A stretch of DNA of 26,834 bases from positions 1-26,834 of the IMG/VR virus record IMGVR_UViG_3300025120_000448. One strand, given 5' to 3'. This DNA is from a virus. Shown here in pieces: positions 1 through 8,798 of this stretch; the stretch's first letter is position 1, and every line of letters starts with the position of its first letter. The position numbers and the translations under genes are program-made. Under the pieces are notes generated by a model. It ran no database searches. It was not told where the DNA came from and saw nothing but the letters and a program-made list of their open reading frames with translations.

Positions 1-78
1 GCTTACCCTAATAATACTTTAATGACAAATACAGAGGTTAATAAGTTTATTAGAGATAACGCAACAGACGAGATATAA
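1..78 (+). CDS. 3' end of an upstream protein (partial, unidentified)
   Basis: The first 26 codons of frame 1 are open and end in TAA at 76-78, giving a 25-residue C-terminal tail rich in Asn, Thr and Asp that ends in DEI. The start lies outside the window. It has the same strand as everything downstream, and a 57-base AT-rich gap separates it from the next gene. Codon use (AGA, AAT, GAT, TTA) resembles the neighbouring phage genes, so it is probably the tail of a real gene. It is too short to assign a function, and chance open reading is possible. Confidence 0.5.
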   Translation, partial: AYPNNTLMTNTEVNKFIRDNATDEI

Positions 79-135
79 TTTTCATAATGTAAACAAACAA
101 GTAATTATACAATAAGTAATTTAATTTAATCTATT

Positions 136-438
136 ATGGCAAAAAGAAAAACCCCTAAAAAAAATAGGATTTTAGACTTAAATCCTAAACCTGAAAAAAT
201 TGAAGCGCAAGAATTGCTAAAGCTTCAATCTTTAATAAAAGGTATCAATAAAGCTCAAGCTCAAATAGGTATGATCGAAGTTCAAAAACATAGTGTTTTA
301 AATGACATTATGGAAATGAGAGGTTATTTGGCTAATATTCAAAAAGAGTTTCAGGAAAAGTACAATTCACATGATGTTAATCTTGAAAACGGAACAATAA
401 ACTACAATAAAAATGGATCAAACGAAATTAATTCGTAA
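136..438 (+). CDS. Small lysine-rich coiled-coil protein, conserved phage hypothetical
   Basis: A 100-aa protein with a strongly basic N-terminus (MAKRKTPKKN), then a long helix-forming stretch at about residues 20-75 rich in Glu, Lys, Gln and Leu that should form a coiled coil. A short polar tail contains the pattern VNLENGTINY. Small proteins of this shape are common in marine phage late regions, but I know of no assigned function. The start is the first ATG after an AT-rich leader that lacks a Shine-Dalgarno sequence. Its end overlaps the next gene by 26 bases, which suggests coupled translation. A DNA-binding or virion-assembly role is possible from the basic N-terminus, but that is a guess. 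Confidence 0.75.
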   Translation: MAKRKTPKKNRILDLNPKPEKIEAQELLKLQSLIKGINKAQAQIGMIEVQKHSVLNDIMEMRGYLANIQKEFQEKYNSHDVNLENGTINYNKNGSNEINS

Positions 439-640
439 GATCACTATTGGTAAAGACTATAAAATAGACGCCATGCACTATGCTGTTGGGCAAGAAGTCT
501 ATGGTGGTCATACCATTTGTGATATTATAGAAGAAGACGACAAGTATAGTATATATATTAAAAAAAACAATGATATATTACCTTGGAAAGACTTTAATAA
601 AAACATGGCTGTATCTGTGGAATATAATTTACAATACTAA
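413..640 (+). CDS. Conserved hypothetical protein, 75 aa
   Basis: A 75-aa protein with no signal peptide or membrane segment. The order of residues suggests a small beta-rich fold: a KITIGKDY strand near residues 9-16, a G-x-x-V-x-G-G-H turn around 26-33, an acidic turn, then an aromatic WKDFN segment near 58-62. It starts inside the preceding gene (26-base overlap, different frame) and its TAA stop shares a base with the next ATG (TAATG at 638-642). This places it in a tightly coupled cluster with the GroES-like protein. I do not recognise a functional family. Coding is supported by the ordered overlaps and by codon use like the flanking genes. Confidence 0.7.
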   Translation: MDQTKLIRKITIGKDYKIDAMHYAVGQEVYGGHTICDIIEEDDKYSIYIKKNNDILPWKDFNKNMAVSVEYNLQY

Positions 641-1236
641 TGAGAAGTATACACAGTTTTGTAGTAGAACCACTTGGTGGTAGATATAACAATACTAAAA
701 AAATAGGCGACAAAGAGCTTATAATAAATACTGAAATATATAATCATCAGTTTGTTAACAGACAAGCTACTATTTTATCATGCCCTATAGTAGGTGATGA
801 TCTAGGTTTAGTACCTGGTAGTACTGTAATTGTTCATCATAATGTTTTTAGAAGATGGCATGATGTTAAAGGTAAGGAAAGAAACAGTAGAAGTTATTTT
901 GATGAAAATACTTACATAGTAAATGCTGATCAAATATTTTTACATAAGCAATTAATTGGTGAATGGAAAGCTCCTAAAGGGTTTTCTTTTATTAAGCCAA
1001 TAAAATCTATAGATAAATATAGTATAGATAAAGAAAAGGAACTTATGGGTATTATAAAATACTCTGATGGTTTTCACAATGTTGGTGATGTAGTTGGTGT
1101 TAGACCTAACAGTAAGTATGAGTTTATTATAGATAATGAAAGGCTATATAGAGTTATGAATAGCTTTATAACAATTAAATATGAATATAAAGGAAACGAA
1201 GAGGAGTATAATCCAAGCTGGGCAAATAGCAGTTGA
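640..1236 (+). CDS. Putative phage co-chaperonin, tandem GroES-like fold
   Basis: A 198-aa protein that appears to be two GroES-like beta-barrel halves. In the first (about residues 1-103), FVVEPLGGR resembles the N-terminal strand of GroES. It is followed by a polar loop (14-26) ending in hydrophobic LII (27-29), placed like the IVL tripeptide of the GroES mobile loop. Then come NRQATILSCP, a PGSTVIVHH strand (59-67) and a TYIVNADQIFLH strand (91-102). In the second (about 106-182), FIKPI, ELMGIIKYSD, VGDVVGVRP (148-156), IDNERLYRV (164-172) and ITIKYE repeat the order. In known phages, GroES substitutes such as T4 gp31 help the host chaperonin fold capsid protein. The gene overlaps both neighbours and lies just before the terminase. 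It ends in TGA. The assignment rests on pattern similarity only; a generic beta-barrel virion protein is the alternative. Confidence 0.5.
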   Translation: MRSIHSFVVEPLGGRYNNTKKIGDKELIINTEIYNHQFVNRQATILSCPIVGDDLGLVPGSTVIVHHNVFRRWHDVKGKERNSRSYFDENTYIVNADQIFLHKQLIGEWKAPKGFSFIKPIKSIDKYSIDKEKELMGIIKYSDGFHNVGDVVGVRPNSKYEFIIDNERLYRVMNSFITIKYEYKGNEEEYNPSWANSS

Positions 1237-1453
1237 AGAACTTATTAAAGTTGCTAAAGAGGCTATCGTTGATAGTGGTGATGACATTACAGCTGACAGG
1301 CTTAAAAATGCCGCAGCAACAAAGAAGCTTGCAATATTCGACGCGTTTGAAATACTTAATAGAATACAAGAAGAAGAGGCAATGCTAGACAGTAAAAACC
1401 CAAAAAAAGAAGATAGAACTTTTAAAGGTTTTGCTGAAGGGAGATCAAAATAA
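1181..1453 (+). CDS. Candidate small terminase subunit / conserved phage protein
   Basis: A 90-aa, almost entirely helical protein. Residues 8-30 (Q-A-G-Q-I-A-V-E-E-L-I-K-V-A-K) and 37-66 (ITADRLKNAAATKKLAIFDA, then an amphipathic helix) are Ala-, Lys- and Glu-rich, and the tail is charged. The pattern is typical of a small protein next to the large terminase in marine phages, where a small terminase subunit is expected, but no helix-turn-helix is certain by eye. It starts 56 bases inside the GroES-like gene in another frame, and its stop overlaps the terminase start as TAATG (1451-1455). Position and helical makeup support a packaging role; the function itself is inferred. Confidence 0.6.
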   Translation: MNIKETKRSIIQAGQIAVEELIKVAKEAIVDSGDDITADRLKNAAATKKLAIFDAFEILNRIQEEEAMLDSKNPKKEDRTFKGFAEGRSK

Positions 1454-3669
1454 TGTACGAGCAAACACTATATAAAGTAATTGAACCTATAAAACTCACT
1501 ACTGTTCATCGTTTGAATAAAGGTAAAAAATGGGTTTTTGGTTATGATAAAATTCATGACATTGTTGTTCTCAGCAAGAATGGTCAGATAGGTGATATTT
1601 ATGATATTCAAGGTTTAAAAATAGCTTTACCAAAACCACCTAAAAATGTTTATTCTAACAATAGTAAGAAGTGGCAACAAATACATAAGCCTGATATTTT
1701 AAAAAAAGTTAAAACAATATTTGACTGGCGAGCATACCCTGAAGATAAAAAACCTGAATGGTATGACTACATAGATGAAGAGTTTAAACGTAGAGATGAA
1801 GGCTTTTGGTTTAACAATAACGATGTAGATACTTATATAACTGGTACTCACTATATGTACCTGCAATGGAGCAAAATAGATATTGGCGCACCTGATTTCA
1901 GAGAGGCTAATAGACTATTTTTTATTTTTTGGGAAGCTTGTAAAGCTGACAAAAGATGTTATGGTATGTGTTATTTGAAAAACAGACGTTCTGGATTTTC
2001 ATTTATGAGCTCTGCAGAGACCGTTAACTTAGCAACTATTTCGAGTGATTCTAGATACGGTATACTTTCAAAAAGTGGTGCTGATGCTAAGAAAATGTTT
2101 ACAGACAAGGTTGTACCTATATCTATAAATTACCCTTTCTTTTTCAAGCCTATTCAAGATGGTATGGATAGACCTAAGTCTGAACTAGCTTATAGAGTAC
2201 CCGCTAGCAAGTTCACTCGTAAAAAAATAGAAACTAACGAGCAGCTTGAAGAAATAAAAGGTTTAGATACTACTATCGACTGGAAAAATACAGGTGATAA
2301 TAGCTATGATGGTGAGAAGCTTTCTTTATTAGTTCACGATGAAAGTGGTAAATGGGAAAGACCTGACAACATATTAAATAATTGGCGAGTAACAAAAACT
2401 TGTTTAAGATTAGGTAGTAGAATTATTGGTAAATGTATGATGGGCTCAACGTCTAACTCTTTAGATAAAGGTGGTGATAACTTTAAGAAGTTATACAATG
2501 ATAGTAACGTAGAAAAAAGAAATAAAAATGGTCAAACAAAATCTGGTTTATATTCTTTGTTTATCCCAATGGAATGGAACTTTGAAGGTTTTATTGATGA
2601 GTATGGACAACCAAGATTCACTACTTCAGAACAACATGTTTGTGGACCAGACGGTGAATTAATTGACGTTGGAGTAATAGATCATTGGCAAAACGAAGTA
2701 GAAGGATTGAAAGGTGATCAAGACGCTCTTAACGAGTTTTATAGGCAATTTCCTAGAACAGAGGAGCACGCTTTTAGAGATGAAACAAAAAACAGCTTGT
2801 TTAACTTAACAAAGATATACGAGCAAATTGATTATAATGAAGGCATTGGAAACACTTCAGTTACAACTAGAGGTAATTTTCAATGGGTTGGTGGTGTTAA
2901 AGACACGAGTGTAGTTTTTAATCCAGATCCAAAAGGTAGATTCAACATCAGTTGGACACCACCTAGCCATCTTCAAAATAAAGTTATAGTAAAAAACGGA
3001 GTAAAATATCCAGGTAACGAACATATGGGTTGCTTTGGTTGTGATAGCTACGATATAAGTGGAACTATAGATGGTAGAGGCTCTAATGGAGCTCTTCATG
3101 GACTTACTAAGTTTAGTATGGAAGATGCGCCAGCTAATTCGTTTTTTTTAGAATATATTGCAAGACCACAGACCGCTGAAATATTTTTTGAAGATGTATT
3201 AATGTCTTGTATATTTTATGGTATGCCTATACTAGCAGAAAATAATAAACCTAGACTTTTATATTATTTTAAAAGAAGAGGTTACAGAGGTTTTAGTATG
3301 AATAGACCTGATAAAGTTTGGAATAAATTATCAACAGCTGAGAAAGAAATAGGTGGTATACCTAACTCTAGTGAAGATATAAAACAAGCTCATGCTGCAG
3401 CAATAGAAATGTATATTAATGACCATGTTGGGCATTTAGGTAACGGTAACTACGGAAGTATGTACTTTAATGAAACTTTAAATGATTGGGCTAGGTTTGA
3501 TATAAATAAAAGAACAAAGTTTGACGCTGCTATAAGTTCTGGTCTAGCTGTTATGGGATGTAATAGACATTTGTATTCGCCTAAGCATGTTAGCAGTAAA
3601 CCTAAGTTAAACGTAAATATAAGTAAGTATAATCAAGATGGTTTTTCATCTTCACTAATTAAAAGATAA
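1453..3669 (+). CDS. terL: Large terminase subunit (packaging ATPase and nuclease)
   Basis: A 738-aa DNA-packaging motor. The N-terminal ATPase has a deviant Walker A, KNRRSGFS (176-183), after a hydrophobic strand. Walker B is SLLVHDES (291-298), with D296 and the catalytic E297. A coupling motif follows at CMMGSTSN (328-335), and a YRQFPRTEEHAF segment (430-441) matches the usual end of the ATPase domain. The C-terminal RNase-H-like nuclease is marked by GCDSYD (529-534), with likely metal-binding acids at D531 or D534, then E596 and D691. The length is near that of crAss-like terminases. It cuts and translocates DNA through the portal encoded 2 bases downstream. The start shares a base with the upstream stop. 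Individual catalytic acids in the nuclease are inferred from spacing. Confidence 0.93.
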   Translation: MYEQTLYKVIEPIKLTTVHRLNKGKKWVFGYDKIHDIVVLSKNGQIGDIYDIQGLKIALPKPPKNVYSNNSKKWQQIHKPDILKKVKTIFDWRAYPEDKKPEWYDYIDEEFKRRDEGFWFNNNDVDTYITGTHYMYLQWSKIDIGAPDFREANRLFFIFWEACKADKRCYGMCYLKNRRSGFSFMSSAETVNLATISSDSRYGILSKSGADAKKMFTDKVVPISINYPFFFKPIQDGMDRPKSELAYRVPASKFTRKKIETNEQLEEIKGLDTTIDWKNTGDNSYDGEKLSLLVHDESGKWERPDNILNNWRVTKTCLRLGSRIIGKCMMGSTSNSLDKGGDNFKKLYNDSNVEKRNKNGQTKSGLYSLFIPMEWNFEGFIDEYGQPRFTTSEQHVCGPDGELIDVGVIDHWQNEVEGLKGDQDALNEFYRQFPRTEEHAFRDETKNSLFNLTKIYEQIDYNEGIGNTSVTTRGNFQWVGGVKDTSVVFNPDPKGRFNISWTPPSHLQNKVIVKNGVKYPGNEHMGCFGCDSYDISGTIDGRGSNGALHGLTKFSMEDAPANSFFLEYIARPQTAEIFFEDVLMSCIFYGMPILAENNKPRLLYYFKRRGYRGFSMNRPDKVWNKLSTAEKEIGGIPNSSEDIKQAHAAAIEMYINDHVGHLGNGNYGSMYFNETLNDWARFDINKRTKFDAAISSGLAVMGCNRHLYSPKHVSSKPKLNVNISKYNQDGFSSSLIKR

Positions 3670-3671
3670 AT

Positions 3672-6089
3672 ATGGCTGAGTCAGTTGTAAAAAGTTATTT
3701 TCCTAGTCAAGCAGTAAGTGATCTTGAAAAGATGTCAGCTGAGTATGGATTAAAAGTTGCTAAAGCTATAGAGCAAGAGTGGTTTTCAGACGATAGAGGT
3801 TCTAGAGCAGGTAGACATATAAATACTAAAAATGATTTTCATAATCTAAGATTATACGCTAGAGGAGAGCAATCAGTTCAGAAATATAAAGATGAACTAT
3901 CTATAAACGGTGATTTAAGTTATTTAAACTTAGACTGGAAGCCAGTACCTATAATACCTAAATTTGTAGATATTGTAGTTAATGGTATAGCTGAAAGAAC
4001 TTACGATGTAAAAGCCTACTCACAAGATCCATTCGGAGTTGAAATGAGGACTGAGTATATGGAGTCTATACTAAGAGATCTTAGATCTAAAGAGTATACT
4101 GACTTAATCTTAAAGTCTACAGGTGTTGATTTATCTGAGAACAAAATGGAAGAAATGCCTCAAAACGAGGAAGAATTAAAGCTTCACATGCAACTAACTT
4201 ATAAACAAGCAGTTGAGTTAGCTGAAGAACAAGCGATAAACGTATTATTTGAAGGTAATAATTACGAGTTAATAAAGAAAAGGTTTTTTTACGATTTAAC
4301 AGTGTTAGGTATAGGTGCTGTAAAAACTAGTTTCAACACATCGCAAGGTGTTGTTATAGATTATGTTGATCCAGCTAATTTAGTTTACTCACAAACAGAA
4401 TCACCTTATTTTGAAGATATATATTACGTTGGTGAAGTAAAACATGTACCTATAAATGAGCTAGTAAAACAATTTCCTAATCTTACTGAAGAGCAAATAG
4501 AAGAAATATCTAAAACTAATAATTATGATAAAGGTAATTATAATGCTCAACGAGGTTATGATAATAATCAAATACAAGTGTTGTATTTTAATTGGAAAAC
4601 TCATAAAAATGAAACTTACAAGTTAAAAGAAACAGGATCTGGTGCTAGTAAAGTTATTGAAAAAGATGATACTTTTAATCCTCCAGAGAATATGGATGGT
4701 AATTTCGGTAAATTGCAAAGACAAATAGAGTGTTTGTATGAAGGAGCTTTAATACTAGGTACTAGTAAATTATTAAAGTGGGATATGGCTGAAAATATGA
4801 TAAGGCCAAAGAGTGATTTTACCAAAGTAAAAATGAATTATAGTATCGTGGCTCCAAGAATGTATAAAGGCAGAATAGAGTCTTTAGTTAAACGCATAAC
4901 AGGTTTTGCTGACATGATACAACTAACTCACTTAAAGTTACAACAAGTTATGTCTCGCATGATACCAGACGGTGTTTATTTGGATGCTGATGGTCTAGCT
5001 GAAATTGATTTAGGTAACGGTACTAATTATAATCCTCAAGAAGCTTTAAACATGTTTTTTCAAACTGGTTCTGTAATTGGTAGATCTTTTACTGAGACTG
5101 GAGATATGAATCCTGGTAAAGTTCCAATACAGGAAATATCAAGTGGATCAGGAGGTCAGAAAATGCAAAGCTTAATTGGTACTTACAACTATTACTTACA
5201 AATGATACGTGATGTAACAGGTTTAAATGAAGCTAGAGACGGAAGTACACCAGATAAAAACGCTTTAGTTGGTGTTCAAAAAATGGCTGCAGCAAACAGC
5301 AACACGGCTACTAGACATATATTACAGTCTGGTTTATTCTTAACCGCAGAAGTTGCAGAACAACTTTCTCTTAGAATATCTGACATTATAGAATATTCTC
5401 CAACTAAAAATGCGTTTATACATGCTTTAGGCGCTCATAATGTAGCTACTTTAGAAGAAATGAGTAATTTGCATTTATATGACTTTGGTATATTTATAGA
5501 TTTAACTCCTGATGAAGAAGAGAAAGCAATGCTTGAAAATAACATACAAGCAGCATTAGCACAGGGTGGTATAAACTTAGAAGATGCTATAGATGTTAGA
5601 GAAATTAAAAACATAAAATTAGCCAACCAAGTTCTTAAGCTTAGAAGAAAAAAGAAAATGGAGCAAGATCAACTAATGCAACAACAAAATATACAAGCAC
5701 AAGCGCAGGCTAATGCTCAAGCTCAACAAGTTGCTGCTCAAGCAGAAATGCAAAAAGATCAAGCTAAAATGCAAGGACTTACTCAATTAGAACAAGTTAA
5801 AGCTCAATTACAAGCTCAAAAAATGCAACAAGAAATTGCTGGTAAAAAGGAGCTTATGATGTTAGAATTTCAAATGAATCAACAGTTGAAAGGTATGGAG
5901 CAAGATGAGTTTAGCAATAAAGAAAAACAAAAAGAAGATCGCAAAGATGAGAGAACTAGAATACAGGCCACTCAACAGAGCGAACTAATAGAACAAAGAA
6001 AAACAGGTAAACCACCTAAAAACTTTGAATCATCAGGTAATGATATACTTGGTGGTGGAATAGGTATGGATGATTTCATACCCAGATAA
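3672..6089 (+). CDS. Portal protein (dodecameric DNA channel)
   Basis: An 805-aa protein in the position and size range of crAss-like portals. It forms the ring through which DNA enters and leaves the head. The core (about residues 30-640) mixes helices and strands. It carries a well-ordered segment from about 400 to 540 that includes the motif RDVTGLNEARDG (513-524) followed by STPDKNALVGVQ, which I recognise from portals of this phage group. Residues about 650-780 form an exceptionally long Gln/Ala/Lys-rich helix, probably the barrel or a coiled coil projecting into the head, and a Gly-rich tail ends in DDFIPR. It starts 2 bases after the terminase stop and is followed by a 22-base AT-rich gap. 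No frameshift is visible. Confidence 0.88.
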   Translation: MAESVVKSYFPSQAVSDLEKMSAEYGLKVAKAIEQEWFSDDRGSRAGRHINTKNDFHNLRLYARGEQSVQKYKDELSINGDLSYLNLDWKPVPIIPKFVDIVVNGIAERTYDVKAYSQDPFGVEMRTEYMESILRDLRSKEYTDLILKSTGVDLSENKMEEMPQNEEELKLHMQLTYKQAVELAEEQAINVLFEGNNYELIKKRFFYDLTVLGIGAVKTSFNTSQGVVIDYVDPANLVYSQTESPYFEDIYYVGEVKHVPINELVKQFPNLTEEQIEEISKTNNYDKGNYNAQRGYDNNQIQVLYFNWKTHKNETYKLKETGSGASKVIEKDDTFNPPENMDGNFGKLQRQIECLYEGALILGTSKLLKWDMAENMIRPKSDFTKVKMNYSIVAPRMYKGRIESLVKRITGFADMIQLTHLKLQQVMSRMIPDGVYLDADGLAEIDLGNGTNYNPQEALNMFFQTGSVIGRSFTETGDMNPGKVPIQEISSGSGGQKMQSLIGTYNYYLQMIRDVTGLNEARDGSTPDKNALVGVQKMAAANSNTATRHILQSGLFLTAEVAEQLSLRISDIIEYSPTKNAFIHALGAHNVATLEEMSNLHLYDFGIFIDLTPDEEEKAMLENNIQAALAQGGINLEDAIDVREIKNIKLANQVLKLRRKKKMEQDQLMQQQNIQAQAQANAQAQQVAAQAEMQKDQAKMQGLTQLEQVKAQLQAQKMQQEIAGKKELMMLEFQMNQQLKGMEQDEFSNKEKQKEDRKDERTRIQATQQSELIEQRKTGKPPKNFESSGNDILGGGIGMDDFIPR

Positions 6090-6111
6090 TTACTAATTTA
6101 TATTTTATATT

Positions 6112-7293
6112 ATGGAAGAAAACGAAAAAGTAGTTGAAGAAACTACTCAACAAACCCAAGAAGCTAAGATTGATGAATCTAAGTTTGAGTCGGCTGGAGA
6201 TGACTCAGTTATTAAAGTAGATTTAAGTAAGCCAGTAGAAAATGAAAAACCAGAAGAAGCAACAGAAGTTGCAGCAAGTACAGCTGACGACGAGGGAGTG
6301 GCTGGAGTCAATGAAAGTTCCAACACCGATAAAGAATCAGAAAAAGTACAACCGCAAACCGAAACACAAGAACAACCAGTACTAGAAGAAGTAACTGAAG
6401 AAGAAGTTCAAGAAGTTACAGAGCAGGTAGAAGAAGCTATAGCTAAAGCTGAAGAAACAGGTAATCCGTTACCTGAGAATATTCAAAAGCTAGTAGACTT
6501 TATGGAAGAAACTGGTGGTACTCTAGAAGATTATGTTGAGTTGAATAAAGATTATGAAGATCTTGACAATCAAACAGCTTTGATGGAGTATTATAAGAAA
6601 ACAAAACCGCACTTAAATGCGGAAGAGATAAACTTCTTAATGGAAGATTCATTTAACTACGATGAAGAGGTAGATGATGAAAAAGAAATTAGAAGAAAAA
6701 AGTTAGCGCTTAAAGAGCAAGTTGCCAGTGCTAAAACCTACTTAGACGGGCAAAAGTCTAAATATTACGATGAGATTAAAGCAGGAAGTAGATTAACGCC
6801 TGAAGCGCAGAAAGCTATGGATTTCTTTAATCGTTATAACAAAGAGTCAGAAGCGAAAACTAAATTAGCAGAAAGACAAAAATCTGTTTTTAACAATAAG
6901 ACTAATCAAGTCTTTAGCGACACATTCAAAGGTTTTGAATACAATGTCGGAGATAAAAAATACAGATTTAATGTTAAAAATGCTGATAAAGTAAAGTCTA
7001 CTCAAAGTGACATAAATAACTTCATTAACAAGTTTGTTAACGAAGACGGAGTTATAGATGATGCTAAGAGTTATCATAAAGCTTTATACTCAGCAAATAA
7101 TGCTGATGCGATTGCTCAGCACTTTTATGAACAAGGTAAAGCCGACGCTTTAAAAGACAGTGTTGCTAAAAGCAAAAATGTCAACATGGATCCTCGACAA
7201 ACAAGAGGAGAAACAGAAGTTGGTGGAATTAAGTACAAAGTGTTAGGTAATCAGAGTTCTGATTTTAAGTTTAAAATTAAAAATAAAAAATAA
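6112..7293 (+). CDS. Acidic candidate scaffolding protein
   Basis: A 393-aa protein lying between portal and major capsid protein, the usual scaffold position. The first 115 residues are extremely acidic and low in complexity (Glu, Thr, Val, Gln). The middle is helical and charged, with an EEINFLMED segment near residues 166-174. The tail is basic: about 358-393 runs from a DPRQTRGE motif through GGIKYKVLG to a Lys-rich end (KFKIKNKK). An acidic helical body with a basic C-terminal capsid-binding tail is a known layout of phage scaffolds. No protease motif is visible, so scaffold removal, if it occurs, would need another factor. The leader is AT-rich with no Shine-Dalgarno. An internal core protein is the main alternative. 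Confidence 0.6.
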   Translation: MEENEKVVEETTQQTQEAKIDESKFESAGDDSVIKVDLSKPVENEKPEEATEVAASTADDEGVAGVNESSNTDKESEKVQPQTETQEQPVLEEVTEEEVQEVTEQVEEAIAKAEETGNPLPENIQKLVDFMEETGGTLEDYVELNKDYEDLDNQTALMEYYKKTKPHLNAEEINFLMEDSFNYDEEVDDEKEIRRKKLALKEQVASAKTYLDGQKSKYYDEIKAGSRLTPEAQKAMDFFNRYNKESEAKTKLAERQKSVFNNKTNQVFSDTFKGFEYNVGDKKYRFNVKNADKVKSTQSDINNFINKFVNEDGVIDDAKSYHKALYSANNADAIAQHFYEQGKADALKDSVAKSKNVNMDPRQTRGETEVGGIKYKVLGNQSSDFKFKIKNKK

Positions 7294-7316
7294 TTTAACT
7301 TTAAAAACATTTAATT

Positions 7317-8798
7317 ATGGCAATTACAAGTGCAAGTGGACCAGATGCTGCTCCACGTCAACAAACATTATCTACTAATTATGTAGATTTTACAAGCTCA
7401 GCTACTTTAGGTTGGGCACAACAATATCTACCAGATCTTATGGAAAAAGAAGCTGAGATTTATGGTAAAAGAACTATCTCTGGTTTCTTATCTCAAGTAG
7501 GAGCTGAAGAAGGATCTGCTTCTGACCGAGTTGTATGGTCTGAACAAGGTCGTCTTCATTTAGCTTATACTGCTACCTGTGAAGATGCAGTAGGTGGTAA
7601 CGATGATGCATCTGATAATGGTTTTACTATCATAAAAGATGTAGATGGAAATACTATTGCTGCAGGTGAACACGGTATTAGATTAGGTGATACTGTACTA
7701 GTTTCTAATGCTTCTTTAACATTAAGAGGTTATGTAAGTGTTATTAACGAAGCTACAAATAACATTACTATACTTCCTTACGGCGCAGCCAATTTTGACA
7801 CTGCTGGTTTTTCTGATAGTGCAGGTGCTGAAGCTTATAGAATTTTAGTTTATGGTTCTGAGTTTGGAAAAGGTACTGATGGACGTTCTTCAGCTAATCA
7901 ACCAACTTTTAAATCTCACTCTAATAAGCACATTATCTTGAAAGATTACTATGAAGTATCTGGATCTGATGCATCTGCTATTGGTTGGGTTGAAGTTTCT
8001 GGTGAAGAAGGACAAAACGGTTACTTATGGTACTTAAAAGCTGAAGGTGATACTCGTGCTAGATTTGCTGACTACGTAGAAATGTCTATGATGGAAAGTG
8101 AGTTTGCAGCCGCTGCATCTACTATTGAAAATGCAACTGGTGGTTTAGGTCTTGCTGCTTCAACAACTGGAGCTGATGCAGGTACTGAAGGTTTATTCAA
8201 AGCAATTGAAACTAGAGGTCACCAATCAACTGGTATTACAGGTGTCAATGCTGCTACTGATTTAGCTGAATTTGACGCTATGCTAGCTGTTTTTGACCAA
8301 AACGGTTCTATTGAAGAAAACATGATGTTTGTTAATAGAGGTACTTCTCTTGCAATTGACGATATGTTAGCTTCTATGAATTCTTACGGTGCTGGTGGTA
8401 CTTCTTACGGAGTATTTGACAACAACGAAGATATGGCGATTAACTTAGGTTTCTCTGGATTCCGAAGAGGTTCTTATGACTTTTACAAGTCTGATTTCAA
8501 ATACTTGAATGACAAAGGAACTCGTGGAGCTCTTAATGATACTGTTACTAACATACGTGGTGTAGTTGTACCTGCAGGTGTATCTTCAGTATACGATGAG
8601 CAATTAGGTAAAAACCTAAAACGTCCGTTCTTACACGTTCGTTTCCGACAGTCTGAAACTGAATCTCGTAAATACAAAACTTGGGTTACAGGTTCTGTAG
8701 GAGCAATGACTTCAGGAAAAGACGTGATGGAGGTTCACTATCTTTCTGAAAGATGTTTAGTTACTCAAGGTGCTAACAACTTTATGTTGTTGAACTAG
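7317..8798 (+). CDS. Major capsid protein, HK97 fold, crAss-like type
   Basis: A 493-aa shell protein. The N-terminal region has the pattern LGWAQQYLPDLMEKEAEIYG (31-50) followed by a GFLSQVGAEE segment (56-65) and VVWSEQGRLH (72-81), which I recognise as typical of crAss-like capsid proteins. A beta-rich insertion lies around 115-156. An E-loop-like arm follows near 195-230, then helices typical of the P and A domains. The length matches crAss-like capsid proteins (about 490-500 aa). Arginine codons are unlike the neighbours: about 12 of 22 are CGT or CGA, whereas adjoining genes use AGA almost exclusively, consistent with high expression. The gene stops at TAG and is followed at once by a strong terminator. 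Confidence 0.92.
   Translation: MAITSASGPDAAPRQQTLSTNYVDFTSSATLGWAQQYLPDLMEKEAEIYGKRTISGFLSQVGAEEGSASDRVVWSEQGRLHLAYTATCEDAVGGNDDASDNGFTIIKDVDGNTIAAGEHGIRLGDTVLVSNASLTLRGYVSVINEATNNITILPYGAANFDTAGFSDSAGAEAYRILVYGSEFGKGTDGRSSANQPTFKSHSNKHIILKDYYEVSGSDASAIGWVEVSGEEGQNGYLWYLKAEGDTRARFADYVEMSMMESEFAAAASTIENATGGLGLAASTTGADAGTEGLFKAIETRGHQSTGITGVNAATDLAEFDAMLAVFDQNGSIEENMMFVNRGTSLAIDDMLASMNSYGAGGTSYGVFDNNEDMAINLGFSGFRRGSYDFYKSDFKYLNDKGTRGALNDTVTNIRGVVVPAGVSSVYDEQLGKNLKRPFLHVRFRQSETESRKYKTWVTGSVGAMTSGKDVMEVHYLSERCLVTQGANNFMLLN

Noticed and set aside
413-640. Spurious overlapping frame for the 75-aa gene
   Set aside because: I considered rejecting the gene because of its 26-base overlap, but kept it: it ends exactly at the next gene start, fills the gap and has coherent composition.
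1144-1464. Minus-strand open frame of 106 codons opposite the small-terminase candidate
   Set aside because: It lies antisense to two well-supported genes, is low-complexity Ser/Leu, and no other gene is on the minus strand.
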